DNA of 37,057 bases from positions 6,914 through 43,970 of the forward strand of contig JAGWBN010000003.1 in the NCBI GenBank assembly GCA_021295875.1, written 5' to 3'. Shown one piece after another: positions 16,158-24,644 of the stretch. A model generated the notes under the pieces. That model was not told the DNA's origin. It saw only the letters and a program-made list of their open reading frames with translations, and did not search any database. Numbering within the stretch: the first letter of the stretch is position 1; each line of letters opens with the position of its first letter. The translations under genes and the position numbers were made by a program. The stretch comes from Pseudomonadales bacterium. Its GTDB lineage: Bacteria > Pseudomonadota > Gammaproteobacteria > Pseudomonadales > Azotimanducaceae.

Positions 16158-17119
16158 CTGCTCACTGCCGTTCGCATCCACAACGTCCATGCACCGCCGC
16201 GGTCGGTACCGCGACCGTGGCGCTCATCGCCGCCTGCGGCTTGTTCCTGTCGGGATGCTACGTGCCACTGCCCGGAGGTTCGGGGGGCATTCCTCGATCG
16301 ATTCCGCCCATCGGGATACCTTCGCCATCACCGTCGCTGCCATCACCCTCGCCACCATCCTCGGGTGGCGGCGCTTCGGGTGGGGGCGGGTCCCCAGGAG
16401 AACCGAGCCTGCTACCGCCCACCTCATCCGGACCACCCGGTGGATCGGGCGGCGGCGCGGGATTTCCCCGCGACGGGTCCAACGGCGGCGGATCGAGTTC
16501 CGGCGGAGGATCCCAAGGGGGACAGGGTCCGGACGGTGATGGCGGCGCCTCCGGTGGTGGAGGCTCCGAGGACGGCATGGGCGAGGACGGTGGTTCCACG
16601 GGCGAGGGTTCCGGCGACCAGAGCGCCGGCGGCTCCGGTGGTGGTGCCGGCGCATCGGGTGGCGACCCCGCCGACCAGGGTTGGGTATTGAGCAACGAGC
16701 TTCCGAACGCAACCGATGCCGGGCCCGGGGGCGAAGGGGACGGCGGCGGGGATGGCGCGGAGACGGACACGGACGCCGGCGGTGGTGGGACCGAGGACGA
16801 TGCCTTGGCCGAGGCACTCGAGGATCTCGACGGTGAGATCCTGGAACAGCAGGTTTCCACCCGCAAAAGTGACCAGGGTCTGGCCGGCGGGACCACGCGC
16901 GGCGGCGGCGATCCCGAAGACGAAGGAACCGCACCTCCAGCGCCGCCGGACCAGCCACCCGTGGCTCGAATACCCGAGCCCGTTCCGCCGGATCGTCCCG
17001 ATGCACGCGACGACGACGTCGTCGCGCGCCAGCTCCGCGAGGCTGCCATGGCCGAGAATGACCCGGATCTTCGCGAGAGCCTTTGGGAAGAGTACCAGCG
17101 CTACAAATCCGGTCTGTAG
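16154..17119 (+). CDS. Gly/Ser/Pro-rich predicted outer-membrane lipoprotein
   Basis: 321 residues, unrecognised. A long signal sequence ends in a lipobox LFLSGC (Cys35), with Tyr at +2, so outer-membrane sorting is expected by the E. coli rule. Residues about 37-70 are Pro/Ser-rich (SPSPSLPSPSPP); 70-220 are Gly/Ser/Asp-rich and low in complexity (GGASGGGGS, GGSGGGAGASGG); the last 80 residues contain PPAPPDQPP then a charged helix ending SLWEEYQRYKSGL. The middle looks like an extended, flexible tether across the periplasm. The open frame, unusual composition with codon bias matching its neighbours, and the ATGA overlap with the first gene all support a real gene despite the low complexity. 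Confidence 0.72.
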   Translation: MTAHCRSHPQRPCTAAVGTATVALIAACGLFLSGCYVPLPGGSGGIPRSIPPIGIPSPSPSLPSPSPPSSGGGASGGGGSPGEPSLLPPTSSGPPGGSGGGAGFPRDGSNGGGSSSGGGSQGGQGPDGDGGASGGGGSEDGMGEDGGSTGEGSGDQSAGGSGGGAGASGGDPADQGWVLSNELPNATDAGPGGEGDGGGDGAETDTDAGGGGTEDDALAEALEDLDGEILEQQVSTRKSDQGLAGGTTRGGGDPEDEGTAPPAPPDQPPVARIPEPVPPDRPDARDDDVVARQLREAAMAENDPDLRESLWEEYQRYKSGL

Positions 17120-17124
17120 TTCCT

Positions 17125-18459
17125 ATGCACCACCTCGAGTTTTTTTCCTCGTCTGCGGTTCGATGCCGCGTTGCGGTTGTGGCCGCCGGCTTCGCCGTCC
17201 TCCTCGGCGCCTGCTCATCGCACACGGTCCGCATGGTGGACACGACGCAGCCGAAGCAGCTCGACGACATCAGCGAGGACATGCTTCTCGACGTGGGCAT
17301 AGCGGTCTTCAACGCCAACGTCCCCGTGGCCTTCGACGATCAAGTCGCGCAGAACATCTCACCCGACGTGCGCCGCGCGGAAGCCAACTACATGGCCTTC
17401 TACACAAAGGACCTGTTGCAGTCGACGGGGAACTGGGGCGCCGTACGGGTCGTGCCGCGTCCCACCCACGCGGTGGACGTCATGGTCGGCGGCACCATCG
17501 TCCACTCGGACGGCGAACGCATGATCCTCGCCACCGAGGTGCGTGACGCCCGAGGGGTCGCCTGGTTCGCGAACACCTACGAAGCGCTGGCCAGCAAATA
17601 CGCCTACGGCGACACCGTGCCGCCCGGGACCGACCCCTTCCAGTCGATCTATCGCCGTCTGGCCGACGATATGGTGACCCACCTGCAGACCCTCGAGCCC
17701 AGCGAGGTGAGCGCCATCCGCCGAACGGCGGAGATGAAGTTCGCATCGGACCTGTCACCGGAGGCGTTCCAGTCGTACGTCGTCCAGACCGAACCCGGGG
17801 TTTTCGAAATCCGCCGGCTACCGGCCGAGGATGATCCAATGCTGCAGCGCATCCGCAAGGTGCGCGAACGCGAGTACATCTTCATCGACACCTTGGACAC
17901 GTACTACGACGACTTCCATCTGCGCATGTACCCCGCATACCAGGGATGGCGGGGCGCGACCTACGACGAGGCCATCGCCTACCGCAATCAGCGCGAGAAG
18001 GTCCGCCGCCAGGCATTGGCCGGCGTCATCGCGATCACGGCCGGTTCCGCCGCCCAGATGGGGGATCGAACCTTGACCCGCTACGCCGGCGCCGTGTCGA
18101 TCATCGGCGGCGCAAGGACGGCCATCAAGGCCATCGAGAGCCTCGACCGCGCCAAGGCCCATGCCGGCATGCTACGCGAACTCGGCATGTCCGCGGAGGC
18201 CGCGATCACACCGCACACCATCGAACTCGAGAACCGCACCCACCGCCTTGACGGTACGGTCACCGCGCAGTACGACGAACTGCGCCAGGTGCTACGGCGG
18301 ATCTACTACCAGGAACTGGGCTTGCCGCCGCCGGCGGACGATTCGTCCGCGGACGACCTCGAGAATGCGGTAGCCGAGGCCGCAGCCGCCAGCGAGGAAC
18401 TGGCCGCCGTCGTCGAAGCAACCGCGAATCCGGGCGCGCTGGCCGAGGGAGCGAAGTGA
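17125..18459 (+). CDS. Predicted outer-membrane lipoprotein of unknown function
   Basis: 444 residues from ATG 17125, five bases after the previous stop; the track start lies inside that gene. The signal peptide ends in AVLLGACSS (lipobox, Cys30, Ser at +2). The next 170 residues look like a mixed alpha/beta domain with the pattern VDVMVGGTIVHSDGERMILATEVRDARG, reminiscent of lipoproteins with a CsgG-like or LpoB-like fold, but I cannot confirm this. A central part has DTYYDDFHLRMYPAYQGWR, then helices (REKVRRQALAGVIAITAGSA), and an Ala/Glu-rich tail. No enzyme motif is visible. It sits between another lipoprotein and membrane-anchored TPR/PEGA proteins, which suggests a structural envelope role. 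Confidence 0.78.
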   Translation: MHHLEFFSSSAVRCRVAVVAAGFAVLLGACSSHTVRMVDTTQPKQLDDISEDMLLDVGIAVFNANVPVAFDDQVAQNISPDVRRAEANYMAFYTKDLLQSTGNWGAVRVVPRPTHAVDVMVGGTIVHSDGERMILATEVRDARGVAWFANTYEALASKYAYGDTVPPGTDPFQSIYRRLADDMVTHLQTLEPSEVSAIRRTAEMKFASDLSPEAFQSYVVQTEPGVFEIRRLPAEDDPMLQRIRKVREREYIFIDTLDTYYDDFHLRMYPAYQGWRGATYDEAIAYRNQREKVRRQALAGVIAITAGSAAQMGDRTLTRYAGAVSIIGGARTAIKAIESLDRAKAHAGMLRELGMSAEAAITPHTIELENRTHRLDGTVTAQYDELRQVLRRIYYQELGLPPPADDSSADDLENAVAEAAAASEELAAVVEATANPGALAEGAK

Positions 18460-18490
18460 CCGGGCGCGCATCCGCGGGCACCCCGGCAAC

Positions 18491-20005
18491 ATGACTGCAG
18501 AGCCCGTACACATCGAACCCGTTGCGCCGCCCCTGTCCGGGCGCGGGCGCGACTCCCGGTGGCACCGTCCTCGAGACCCACGGCGCTCGACATGGCGGGT
18601 ATTCGCGTTCGCCACCGCGCTCACCGTCCTCGCCGGTGCGCTGGTGTTTGTCGCGGCCTATCTCCCGGAACGCATCGACCGACCTCGATCATCGCTGGAC
18701 GCGGCAGCACCCAACCCGGCAAGCCCTCCCCGGAGTCGGCCCGATGAGGAGATCGTGCCACCCTTCGAGGCCGCCGAGTTGGCCCAGGCGCGTCAACAGG
18801 CGGAGGCACAGCTCGCGGAATTCGTCGCCGTGCAGATCCGACTCGACAACGAACTCAATGTTGCGGCTTGGGGCGAGGCCGAGCTTGCCGCGATCAAGGA
18901 TCGGGCGAACGCCGCCGACGAGCTGTTCGTCGCCGGGCGATTCCACGAGGCCCTGGACGAGTACGCCGGGGCCACGGACGAACTCAAGGCGCTCGTCGAC
19001 CGGGGCAACGAACTGTTCGCGGCCGCCCTTGCCGAGGGCGAGGCGGCGATCGCCGCGCTCGACCACCCTGCCGCGGTCGCCAGGTTCGAACAGGCTGCGA
19101 CGATCCGCGCTGACGATCCCCGCGTCGCCGCCGGGTCCGTCCGCACCGCAAGGCTCCCCGAGGTCATCGGCCTGCTGCGCGAGAGCGACCGCGCGGTGCT
19201 GCGTGGCGAGTATCCGCTGGCGGAGGAGTTTCTCGGTCAGGTGAAGGCCATCGATCCGGGAACCACCGGGCTTGACGCGCGCTTTGCCGCCATCGCCGCG
19301 AACATTGCCGACGAACGTCGGCGGAAGACGCTGTCTGAAGGCTTCGGGGCCTTGGAAAGGGGCGAACACGGCGCGGCCATCGATGCGTTCGAGCGAGTGC
19401 TCGCCGGGACCCCGCAGGATCCGGACGCGCTCGCGGGGCGGCAGCAGGCCCGACAGGCGCGAACCTTGGCTGAAATCGATCGGCTGCGCGGCGTGGCGGA
19501 GAAAGCGGAGCGTCAAGCCAAGTGGGAATCGGCCTTGGCAGCCTACGACGCGGCGCTGGCGATCGATCCCACCCTCAAGTTCGCCATCGCTGGCAAACAG
19601 CGAATCGCCGGTCGGGTGGCGCTGATGCAGGCCATGACCAGGTTCAACGAGGATCCCGCAGTGCTGTCCGGCGACGACGAGTTCGCCCGCGCCCGCGAGG
19701 TGCTCGCGAGGGCCGTGGCGGAGGTCGATCCCGGCGAACCCTTCACCGCCGCGATCGCCAAGCTCGGCGCCATCATCACGCAAAGCACGGCACCCGTGCC
19801 GTTGGTGCTGGTCTCGGACAACGCCACCGAAGTGATCATTCACAAGGTCGGCACCCTGGGCATGTTCACGCGCAATGAACTCCTGCTGCGACCGGGCCGC
19901 TACACCATCGTCGGCAGCCGGGACGGGTGCCGGGACGTGCGCAAGGAGATCATCCTGGCGGCCGACATGGAACCGGTCGACATCCGCTGCGTCGAAAACA
20001 TCTAA
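18491..20005 (+). CDS. Membrane-anchored TPR protein with PEGA-like C-terminus
   Basis: 504 residues. A basic cytoplasmic N-tail (HRPRDPRRSTWR) leads into one membrane helix at about residues 37-59 (VFAFATALTVLAGALVFVAA), so the rest is periplasmic. Residues about 95-420 are helical, with TPR-like units such as GFGALERGEHGAAIDAFERV and AERQAKWESALAAYDAALAI. The last 70 residues are beta-rich: VPLVLVSDNATEVIIHKVG, then LLLRPGRYTIVGSRDGCRDV, which resembles a PEGA domain. The next protein also combines one anchor helix with PEGA units, so the two may form a shared periplasmic assembly. It starts 31 bp after the previous gene, without a strong ribosome site. Confidence 0.78.
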   Translation: MTAEPVHIEPVAPPLSGRGRDSRWHRPRDPRRSTWRVFAFATALTVLAGALVFVAAYLPERIDRPRSSLDAAAPNPASPPRSRPDEEIVPPFEAAELAQARQQAEAQLAEFVAVQIRLDNELNVAAWGEAELAAIKDRANAADELFVAGRFHEALDEYAGATDELKALVDRGNELFAAALAEGEAAIAALDHPAAVARFEQAATIRADDPRVAAGSVRTARLPEVIGLLRESDRAVLRGEYPLAEEFLGQVKAIDPGTTGLDARFAAIAANIADERRRKTLSEGFGALERGEHGAAIDAFERVLAGTPQDPDALAGRQQARQARTLAEIDRLRGVAEKAERQAKWESALAAYDAALAIDPTLKFAIAGKQRIAGRVALMQAMTRFNEDPAVLSGDDEFARAREVLARAVAEVDPGEPFTAAIAKLGAIITQSTAPVPLVLVSDNATEVIIHKVGTLGMFTRNELLLRPGRYTIVGSRDGCRDVRKEIILAADMEPVDIRCVENI

Positions 20006-20012
20006 CCGCCCC

Positions 20013-20087
20013 ATGAGACAGACGTTCCGAATGTTGACGACGGATCGGCACCCACTCGCTACCGCCGGCTGCGGGGCGTTCGCATGA
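20013..20087 (+). CDS. Possible 24-residue ORF before the PEGA-SUMF1 gene
   Basis: The 78-bp gap before the next gene holds a short frame starting at ATG 20013 (MRQTFRMLTTD...) and ending at TGA 20085-20087, which overlaps the ATG of the next gene as ATGA. It could be a coupling leader peptide that delivers ribosomes to the next start, or simply chance. No hydrophobic or regulatory pattern is visible. Confidence 0.2.
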   Translation: MRQTFRMLTTDRHPLATAGCGAFA

Positions 20088-22153
20088 GCGACCCGCAAGC
20101 ACCTGCACAGGGCGCCGACGGCGGCCGCATCGAAGCCGTTCAGTTCCGGCCCACCGCCACAACCGCCGGTCGGCGTTCACACTTCATCAGCGTGCGCCGC
20201 ATCCTTTTGGTCGGCGGCTGCACCGTCGCGCTGTCGGTTCTGTGGTTCATCTTCACCGCCAAGTCCGTGCGGCTGGACGTCGACCCGGCCGACGCGAGCA
20301 TCGCCATCGACGGTGGATTCGCGTTTCGTCTGGGCGAGATCCATCTGCTGCGCCAAGGCTCCTACGACCTCGTGGCCGAAGCACTCGGCTACGAGACACT
20401 TCGCCGCTCGATCGAGGTCGGCGCGGAGCGCAATCAGGCGATCGCCGTGGACCTACGCGCTCTCCCGGGATGGGTGACGTTCGCCATCGACCCGGAGGGT
20501 GCCCGGGTCGCGGTGGTCGGCAGCGACGGACTCCACGGCATCTCGCCGGTGGAGCTCCACGTGCCGGCCGGGCCTCAAACCGCCACCGTGAGCCATCCGC
20601 GCTATCAGGAAGCCACCGTTGCCTTCGAGGTCGAGGGGCGCGAGCAGCGCCAGACCGTTACCACATCGCTCGTACCCGACTGGGCCGACGTGACCATTCC
20701 CACCACGCCGACGGGTGCCGAGGTACGCATCGACGGTGAGCTGTCCGGCGTCGCAACGCCCGGACCGGTTCCGGTTCCCGCAGGCGAACGGCGCGTCTCG
20801 GTGAGCCTGCCCGGCTACGGCACCTGGACCGACCTCCTCTACGTCGAGGCGCAGCAGGTGATCGCATTGGACCCCATCACACTCCGCGAGGCCGACGGCC
20901 AGATCCGGGTGGCGTCGAAGCCGCCCGGCGCGAGCGTGACCGTCGACGGCGACTACCGAGGTGTCACCCCCGTGGTACTCGATGTCGCATCGGGCCGCCG
21001 CCACGCGATCCGCGCGTTCAAGGTCGGCTACGCACCGAAGAACGTGTCGGTGACCGTACCCTCCGCTGAACGCAAGAACCTCTCGTTCACCCTCGAGGCC
21101 CTTGAAGGCGTTCTGGCCATCGAGACGCGACCGGAGGATGCCGAACTGTGGATAGACCGCGAACGCCGCCGCCCGGAAGGGGGTACCCTTACCCTGTCGG
21201 CCGTACCCCACGAACTCGAGGTCAAGAAGACCGGCTACGCCAGTTATCGGGTGACGATCGTGCCCCAACCCGGATTGACGCAGGAACTGAAGGTCAAGTT
21301 GCTGACATTGGAGGAAGCGCGTCTCGAGGCCCTCAAACAGGTACGGACCACCGGTCAGGGCCAGGAACTCGTGCTTTTGAGTCCGGGTGCCATACGCATG
21401 GGCGCATCACGGCGGGAACCCGGTCGGCGGGCCAACGAGGTGCTGCGCGACGTCGAACTGACGCGGCTCTTCTATCTCGGACGCCACGAAGTGACCAACG
21501 CACAGTTCCGCGCGTTCGCCTCCGGCCACGACTCCGACGGCTTCGAGGGTCTCGACCTGAACCGCCCGGACCAACCCGTGGTGAGGGTCTCCTGGCAGGA
21601 CGCCGCCCTCTACTGCAACTGGCTGTCCGCGCAGGACGATCTCGAGCCGTTCTACCGCGAGGAGCTGCGCAAGGTCGTGGGGTTCAATCCCACGGCGCTC
21701 GGCTACCGACTGCCCACCGAAGCGGAATGGGCTTGGACCGCACGCCACGTGGAGGGCGCGGACCCGTTGCGCTTCCCCTGGGGCGACCGGCTGCCGCCGC
21801 CGGAACGCCACGGCAACTACGCCGACATCTCGGCGGCGCACACGGTGGCGCGCATCATCTTTGGCTACGCCGACAATCACATCGTCACCGCGCCGGTGGC
21901 TTCGTTCGAGGCCAACGCCAAGGGCATCCACGACCTAGGCGGCAACGTCGCGGAGTGGGTGCACGACTACTACGGCATACCCGCCGCTGCGCCGGCGGTC
22001 GATCCGCTGGGCCCGAATCAGGGCGAGTACCACGTGATCCGCGGCGCCAGCTGGATGCACGGCACGGTCAGTGACCTGCGGCTCTCGTACCGGGACTACG
22101 GCACCGACGGCCGACCCGACGTCGGCTTCCGCATCGCGAGATTCGCGGAGTGA
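20084..22153 (+). CDS. Membrane-anchored PEGA-repeat protein with SUMF1/FGE-fold domain
   Basis: 689 residues. One membrane helix at about 38-59 (RILLVGGCTVALSVLWFIF) is followed by about five consecutive PEGA-like beta units (roughly residues 60-425; for example IRVASKPPGASVTVDGDYRG and VAIPAGERR-type turns), then a SUMF1/formylglycine-generating-enzyme fold from about 435 to the end. FGE-fold signatures include FYLGRHEVTNAQFRAF, YRLPTEAEWAWTARH, GIHDLGGNVAEWVHDYYG, VIRGASWMHG and DVGFRIARF. The two cysteines that bind copper in true aerobic FGE are not present near the C-terminus, so sulfatase activation is unlikely; a binding or PvdO/EgtB-like role is possible. The domain would face the periplasm. 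Stop overlaps the next GTG. Confidence 0.85.
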   Translation: MSDPQAPAQGADGGRIEAVQFRPTATTAGRRSHFISVRRILLVGGCTVALSVLWFIFTAKSVRLDVDPADASIAIDGGFAFRLGEIHLLRQGSYDLVAEALGYETLRRSIEVGAERNQAIAVDLRALPGWVTFAIDPEGARVAVVGSDGLHGISPVELHVPAGPQTATVSHPRYQEATVAFEVEGREQRQTVTTSLVPDWADVTIPTTPTGAEVRIDGELSGVATPGPVPVPAGERRVSVSLPGYGTWTDLLYVEAQQVIALDPITLREADGQIRVASKPPGASVTVDGDYRGVTPVVLDVASGRRHAIRAFKVGYAPKNVSVTVPSAERKNLSFTLEALEGVLAIETRPEDAELWIDRERRRPEGGTLTLSAVPHELEVKKTGYASYRVTIVPQPGLTQELKVKLLTLEEARLEALKQVRTTGQGQELVLLSPGAIRMGASRREPGRRANEVLRDVELTRLFYLGRHEVTNAQFRAFASGHDSDGFEGLDLNRPDQPVVRVSWQDAALYCNWLSAQDDLEPFYREELRKVVGFNPTALGYRLPTEAEWAWTARHVEGADPLRFPWGDRLPPPERHGNYADISAAHTVARIIFGYADNHIVTAPVASFEANAKGIHDLGGNVAEWVHDYYGIPAAAPAVDPLGPNQGEYHVIRGASWMHGTVSDLRLSYRDYGTDGRPDVGFRIARFAE

Positions 22154-22542
22154 ACATCCGCCTTTCGCCCCGGGGCCGACCCTACGCCGTCCTCGCGGTG
22201 TGCATCGCCCTGGCATGCTGTGCCGCCCCCGGCCAACATGCACAGGCGGCGCAGGCGAGCGAAGAGTCCGCGGCGGAGGAATTCGAACCCGTAGAGGTGC
22301 CGGTCTCCGATCCGTCTCCGACCGACGGCGAGGACGCAGCGGAACCGGCGCACGCGAGCCCCGCGGCCGACGGCGAGGACGAGGCTGCGCCCGCCGACGC
22401 GAGCCCGGCGGACGCCGACACCGACACCGACGCCGATACCGACACCGAGCCGCCGCCGACCGAGGACCAAGCCGCCGAGGTATTCGTTCCGAGCGAGAAC
22501 ATTTCCGAAGACATCTCCGTGCCGTTCCCAGTGGACATCTGA
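22150..22542 (+). CDS. Exported acidic, Ala/Asp/Glu/Pro-rich small protein
   Basis: 130 residues, unrecognised. GTG start overlapping the previous stop (GTGA). Residues 1-33 form a signal peptide (YAVLAVCIALACCAAPGQHA); the AxxCC region could be read as a poor lipobox but lacks the usual spacing. The remainder is highly acidic and probably disordered, with a short tandem repeat DADTDTDADTDTEP encoded by repeating gac-acc/gac-gcc codons (about 22411-22450). It ends in ENISEDISVPFPVDI. Such a protein may be a periplasmic spacer or an ion-binding partner. The four-base overlap and its place between the SUMF1-fold gene and the channel gene support it as a real member of the operon. Confidence 0.65.
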   Translation: MNIRLSPRGRPYAVLAVCIALACCAAPGQHAQAAQASEESAAEEFEPVEVPVSDPSPTDGEDAAEPAHASPAADGEDEAAPADASPADADTDTDADTDTEPPPTEDQAAEVFVPSENISEDISVPFPVDI

Positions 22543-22545
22543 ACA

Positions 22546-23343
22546 ATGAAGAAGACCCTGCCGTTCGAGTTCGTCTACCAGGTGATCGCGCTCATCGTCG
22601 CCATCATCATCGTGCATCTGACCTACGTGACGGTCGTGCGCCCGAACGCGGACGCCATCCTCGAGGCCCAGGCCAACCGCGCCCAGACGGGCGAGGCGTT
22701 CGTCCCCGACCGCTCCCTCTATGTGGTGCTGCGGGACTACGAGCAGGAGTCCTGCTTCATTTTGATGATCTGGGCGATGTCCATCATGGGGCTGAAGGCC
22801 AGGAACTCGCTGCGTGAACGCAGGATGCTGCAGGAGTCCTTCATCGAGGTGACCGAAGGCATCAGCGTACTGCCCGAGGACACCCGCGAGTACGCCCGGC
22901 CGCTGCAGGCCCTACCCGAGTCGACGCGCAGCAACCTGCTGCCCCGTGCGTTGCTCGCCGCACTGCAGCGTTTCGCATCCACCAGCAACGTCCAGGATGT
23001 GTCCAACGCCGTGCGCGCGGTCTGCGAAACGGAGTCCGATCGCCTGGACAGCGAGCTGGCGATGGTCCGCTACATCGCCTGGGCCATCCCGTCGATCGGT
23101 TTCATCGGTACCGTGCGCGGCATCGGCGACGCCCTGGGGCAGGCGTACCGGGCCGTGGAAGGCGACATCGCCGGCGTGACCGCGAGCCTGGGGGTGGCAT
23201 TCAACTCGACCTTCGTTGCCCTGGTGATCAGCATCGTCGTGATGTTCCTGATGCACCAACTGCAACTCATCCAGGAGCGCCTGGTGCTCGATACGCAGCA
23301 CTACTGCGACGACTACCTGATCCGTCACATGCAGGTGCGCTGA
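22546..23343 (+). CDS. MotA/TolQ/ExbB-family proton-channel subunit
   Basis: 265 residues. Four hydrophobic segments are visible: about 11-31 (QVIALIVAIIIVHLTYVTVV), 69-84 (SCFILMIWAMSIMGL), 172-195 and 212-238. The last pair carries the family signature: AWAIPSIGFIGTVRGIGDAL and LGVAFNSTFVALVISIVVMF, equivalent to the LLGLLGTVxGI and TxxGLxVAIP regions of TolQ/ExbB. The 85-residue stretch between helices 2 and 3 is cytoplasmic. The four-helix layout is nearer to MotA than to three-helix ExbB. In known systems such a subunit forms a pentamer around a dimer of ExbD/TolR/MotB. No such gene is in this operon; the downstream vWA proteins have the corresponding helix motif. Confidence 0.88.
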   Translation: MKKTLPFEFVYQVIALIVAIIIVHLTYVTVVRPNADAILEAQANRAQTGEAFVPDRSLYVVLRDYEQESCFILMIWAMSIMGLKARNSLRERRMLQESFIEVTEGISVLPEDTREYARPLQALPESTRSNLLPRALLAALQRFASTSNVQDVSNAVRAVCETESDRLDSELAMVRYIAWAIPSIGFIGTVRGIGDALGQAYRAVEGDIAGVTASLGVAFNSTFVALVISIVVMFLMHQLQLIQERLVLDTQHYCDDYLIRHMQVR

Positions 23344-23345
23344 CC

Positions 23346-24644
23346 GTGATCGTGCTGGACATCAACGACGTCGAAACCACCCTCTACCGGGACGGTGAGA
23401 TCGTCTACCGCGAGCCGGGCTTCGCCTTCGTCGACAACGACGGCGCGGTGTTCGGCCGCGAAGCGCTGTCCCGGTCGCGTCTCCATCCCCGGCAGTCCCA
23501 CAACGAATTCTGGCAGCGCCTCAACGGGGACCCGGTGTCGCCGCCCGGCCAGGGCGTGGCGAACCAGGCCGATCTCGTCTACCTGCAGTTGCTCGCCATG
23601 CGCGAGGCCCTCGGCCTGGGACCGACCGATGCCGACCGGCCAGCCCTGGTCGTCGCCGCGCCTAGCACGGTCACCTCCGAACAGTTCGCCGTGCTGCTCG
23701 GAATCGCCGGCGAAGCCGGGTTCGAGGTGCGCACCATCGTCGATGCCGCGGTGGCCGCGGCCTGCCTGCTGCCGCTTTCCGGATCCTGCCGGCTACTCGA
23801 CCTGTCGCTACACCGTGGGCACGTCACCCACTTGGACGTCGACCCCGGGCAAGCCACGGTGCGCCGAACATCCGTTGACGAGATCCCCGCCATCGGGCTT
23901 GCCTCGCTGATCGAAGGCTGGGTGGACGTGGTTGCCGACCGTTTCGTCGACGGTACGCGCTTCGATCCGCTGCGTATCGCCGAGACGGAACAACGGGTTT
24001 TCGAGCAAGTGGTCGCCGGGATCGAGGCCGGGGATGCCGAACTCACCATCGAGGTCGTCCATGACGAGGTGGCGCGGCGGGTCACGGTGGCAAGGCACGC
24101 GCTCGGGGAGAAGTCTCGGCAGCGCTACGAACTCCTGGCGCGGTCCATCGGCGACCCCGGCACCCTCGTGATGAGCCATCGAATGCGCCGACTTCCGGGT
24201 CTCGCTGGCTTTCTTCAGGACGCCGGCCACGAGCTGCTGCCACTTGCTCCGGACGCCGTGGTCGCCGGCATCGCGGAGAATCCCGACCACATCCAACCGG
24301 ATGGCGCACGGGCCGGCGCAAGACTGGTCACCAGCCTGCCCAGCCGCAGCGAGAGCCAAGGCGCGATGTTGCGCGAACCGCCCACGCACCTATTGTGCGC
24401 GGCCGTCGCGATACCGCTCGCCGAAGACACCAACGCACGCGATCATCCCGGCTGCAAGGGTAGCCCGGGGTTCCGCGTGCTGCGCGCCGACCGCAGTTTC
24501 TCGGTGGCCCCCGCCGACGGCGCGGATGTCGCCCTGAACGGCAGTCACATCGACTTCGAACATCCCGCCGAGGCGGGCGACCACATCGTCGCCGGCGGCC
24601 AGGAGTTCCAATTGATCAGCGTTTCCGACCAACAGGACGGGTAA
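23346..24644 (+). CDS. Hsp70/actin-like ATPase-fold protein with FHA-like C-terminus
   Basis: 432 residues, GTG start three bases after the previous gene. The N-terminal 330 residues look like an actin/Hsp70-type nucleotide-binding fold without a chaperone substrate domain: VLDINDVETTLYRDG (phosphate-1-like), LVVAAPSTVTSEQFAVLLGI, then GFEVRTIVDAAVAAACLLPL and LLDLSLHRGHVTHLDVD. The usual DxGxxT phosphate loop is altered to DINDVE and DLSLHRG, so ATP hydrolysis is uncertain. The last 55 residues (RVLRADRSFSVAP, ALNGSHIDFEHPAEAG, EFQLISV) are beta-rich and resemble an FHA-like sandwich. No signal or helix is present, so it is cytoplasmic and could bind the channel's cytoplasmic loop. Confidence 0.72.
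   Translation: MIVLDINDVETTLYRDGEIVYREPGFAFVDNDGAVFGREALSRSRLHPRQSHNEFWQRLNGDPVSPPGQGVANQADLVYLQLLAMREALGLGPTDADRPALVVAAPSTVTSEQFAVLLGIAGEAGFEVRTIVDAAVAAACLLPLSGSCRLLDLSLHRGHVTHLDVDPGQATVRRTSVDEIPAIGLASLIEGWVDVVADRFVDGTRFDPLRIAETEQRVFEQVVAGIEAGDAELTIEVVHDEVARRVTVARHALGEKSRQRYELLARSIGDPGTLVMSHRMRRLPGLAGFLQDAGHELLPLAPDAVVAGIAENPDHIQPDGARAGARLVTSLPSRSESQGAMLREPPTHLLCAAVAIPLAEDTNARDHPGCKGSPGFRVLRADRSFSVAPADGADVALNGSHIDFEHPAEAGDHIVAGGQEFQLISVSDQQDG

Noticed and set aside
18689-20098. 469-residue minus-strand ORF opposite the TPR gene
   Set aside because: Shadow of the alanine/glutamate-rich plus-strand gene, with no recognisable motif.
21380-22153. True formylglycine-generating enzyme
   Set aside because: The expected C-terminal cysteine pair is missing and there is no sulfatase nearby; only the fold is supported.
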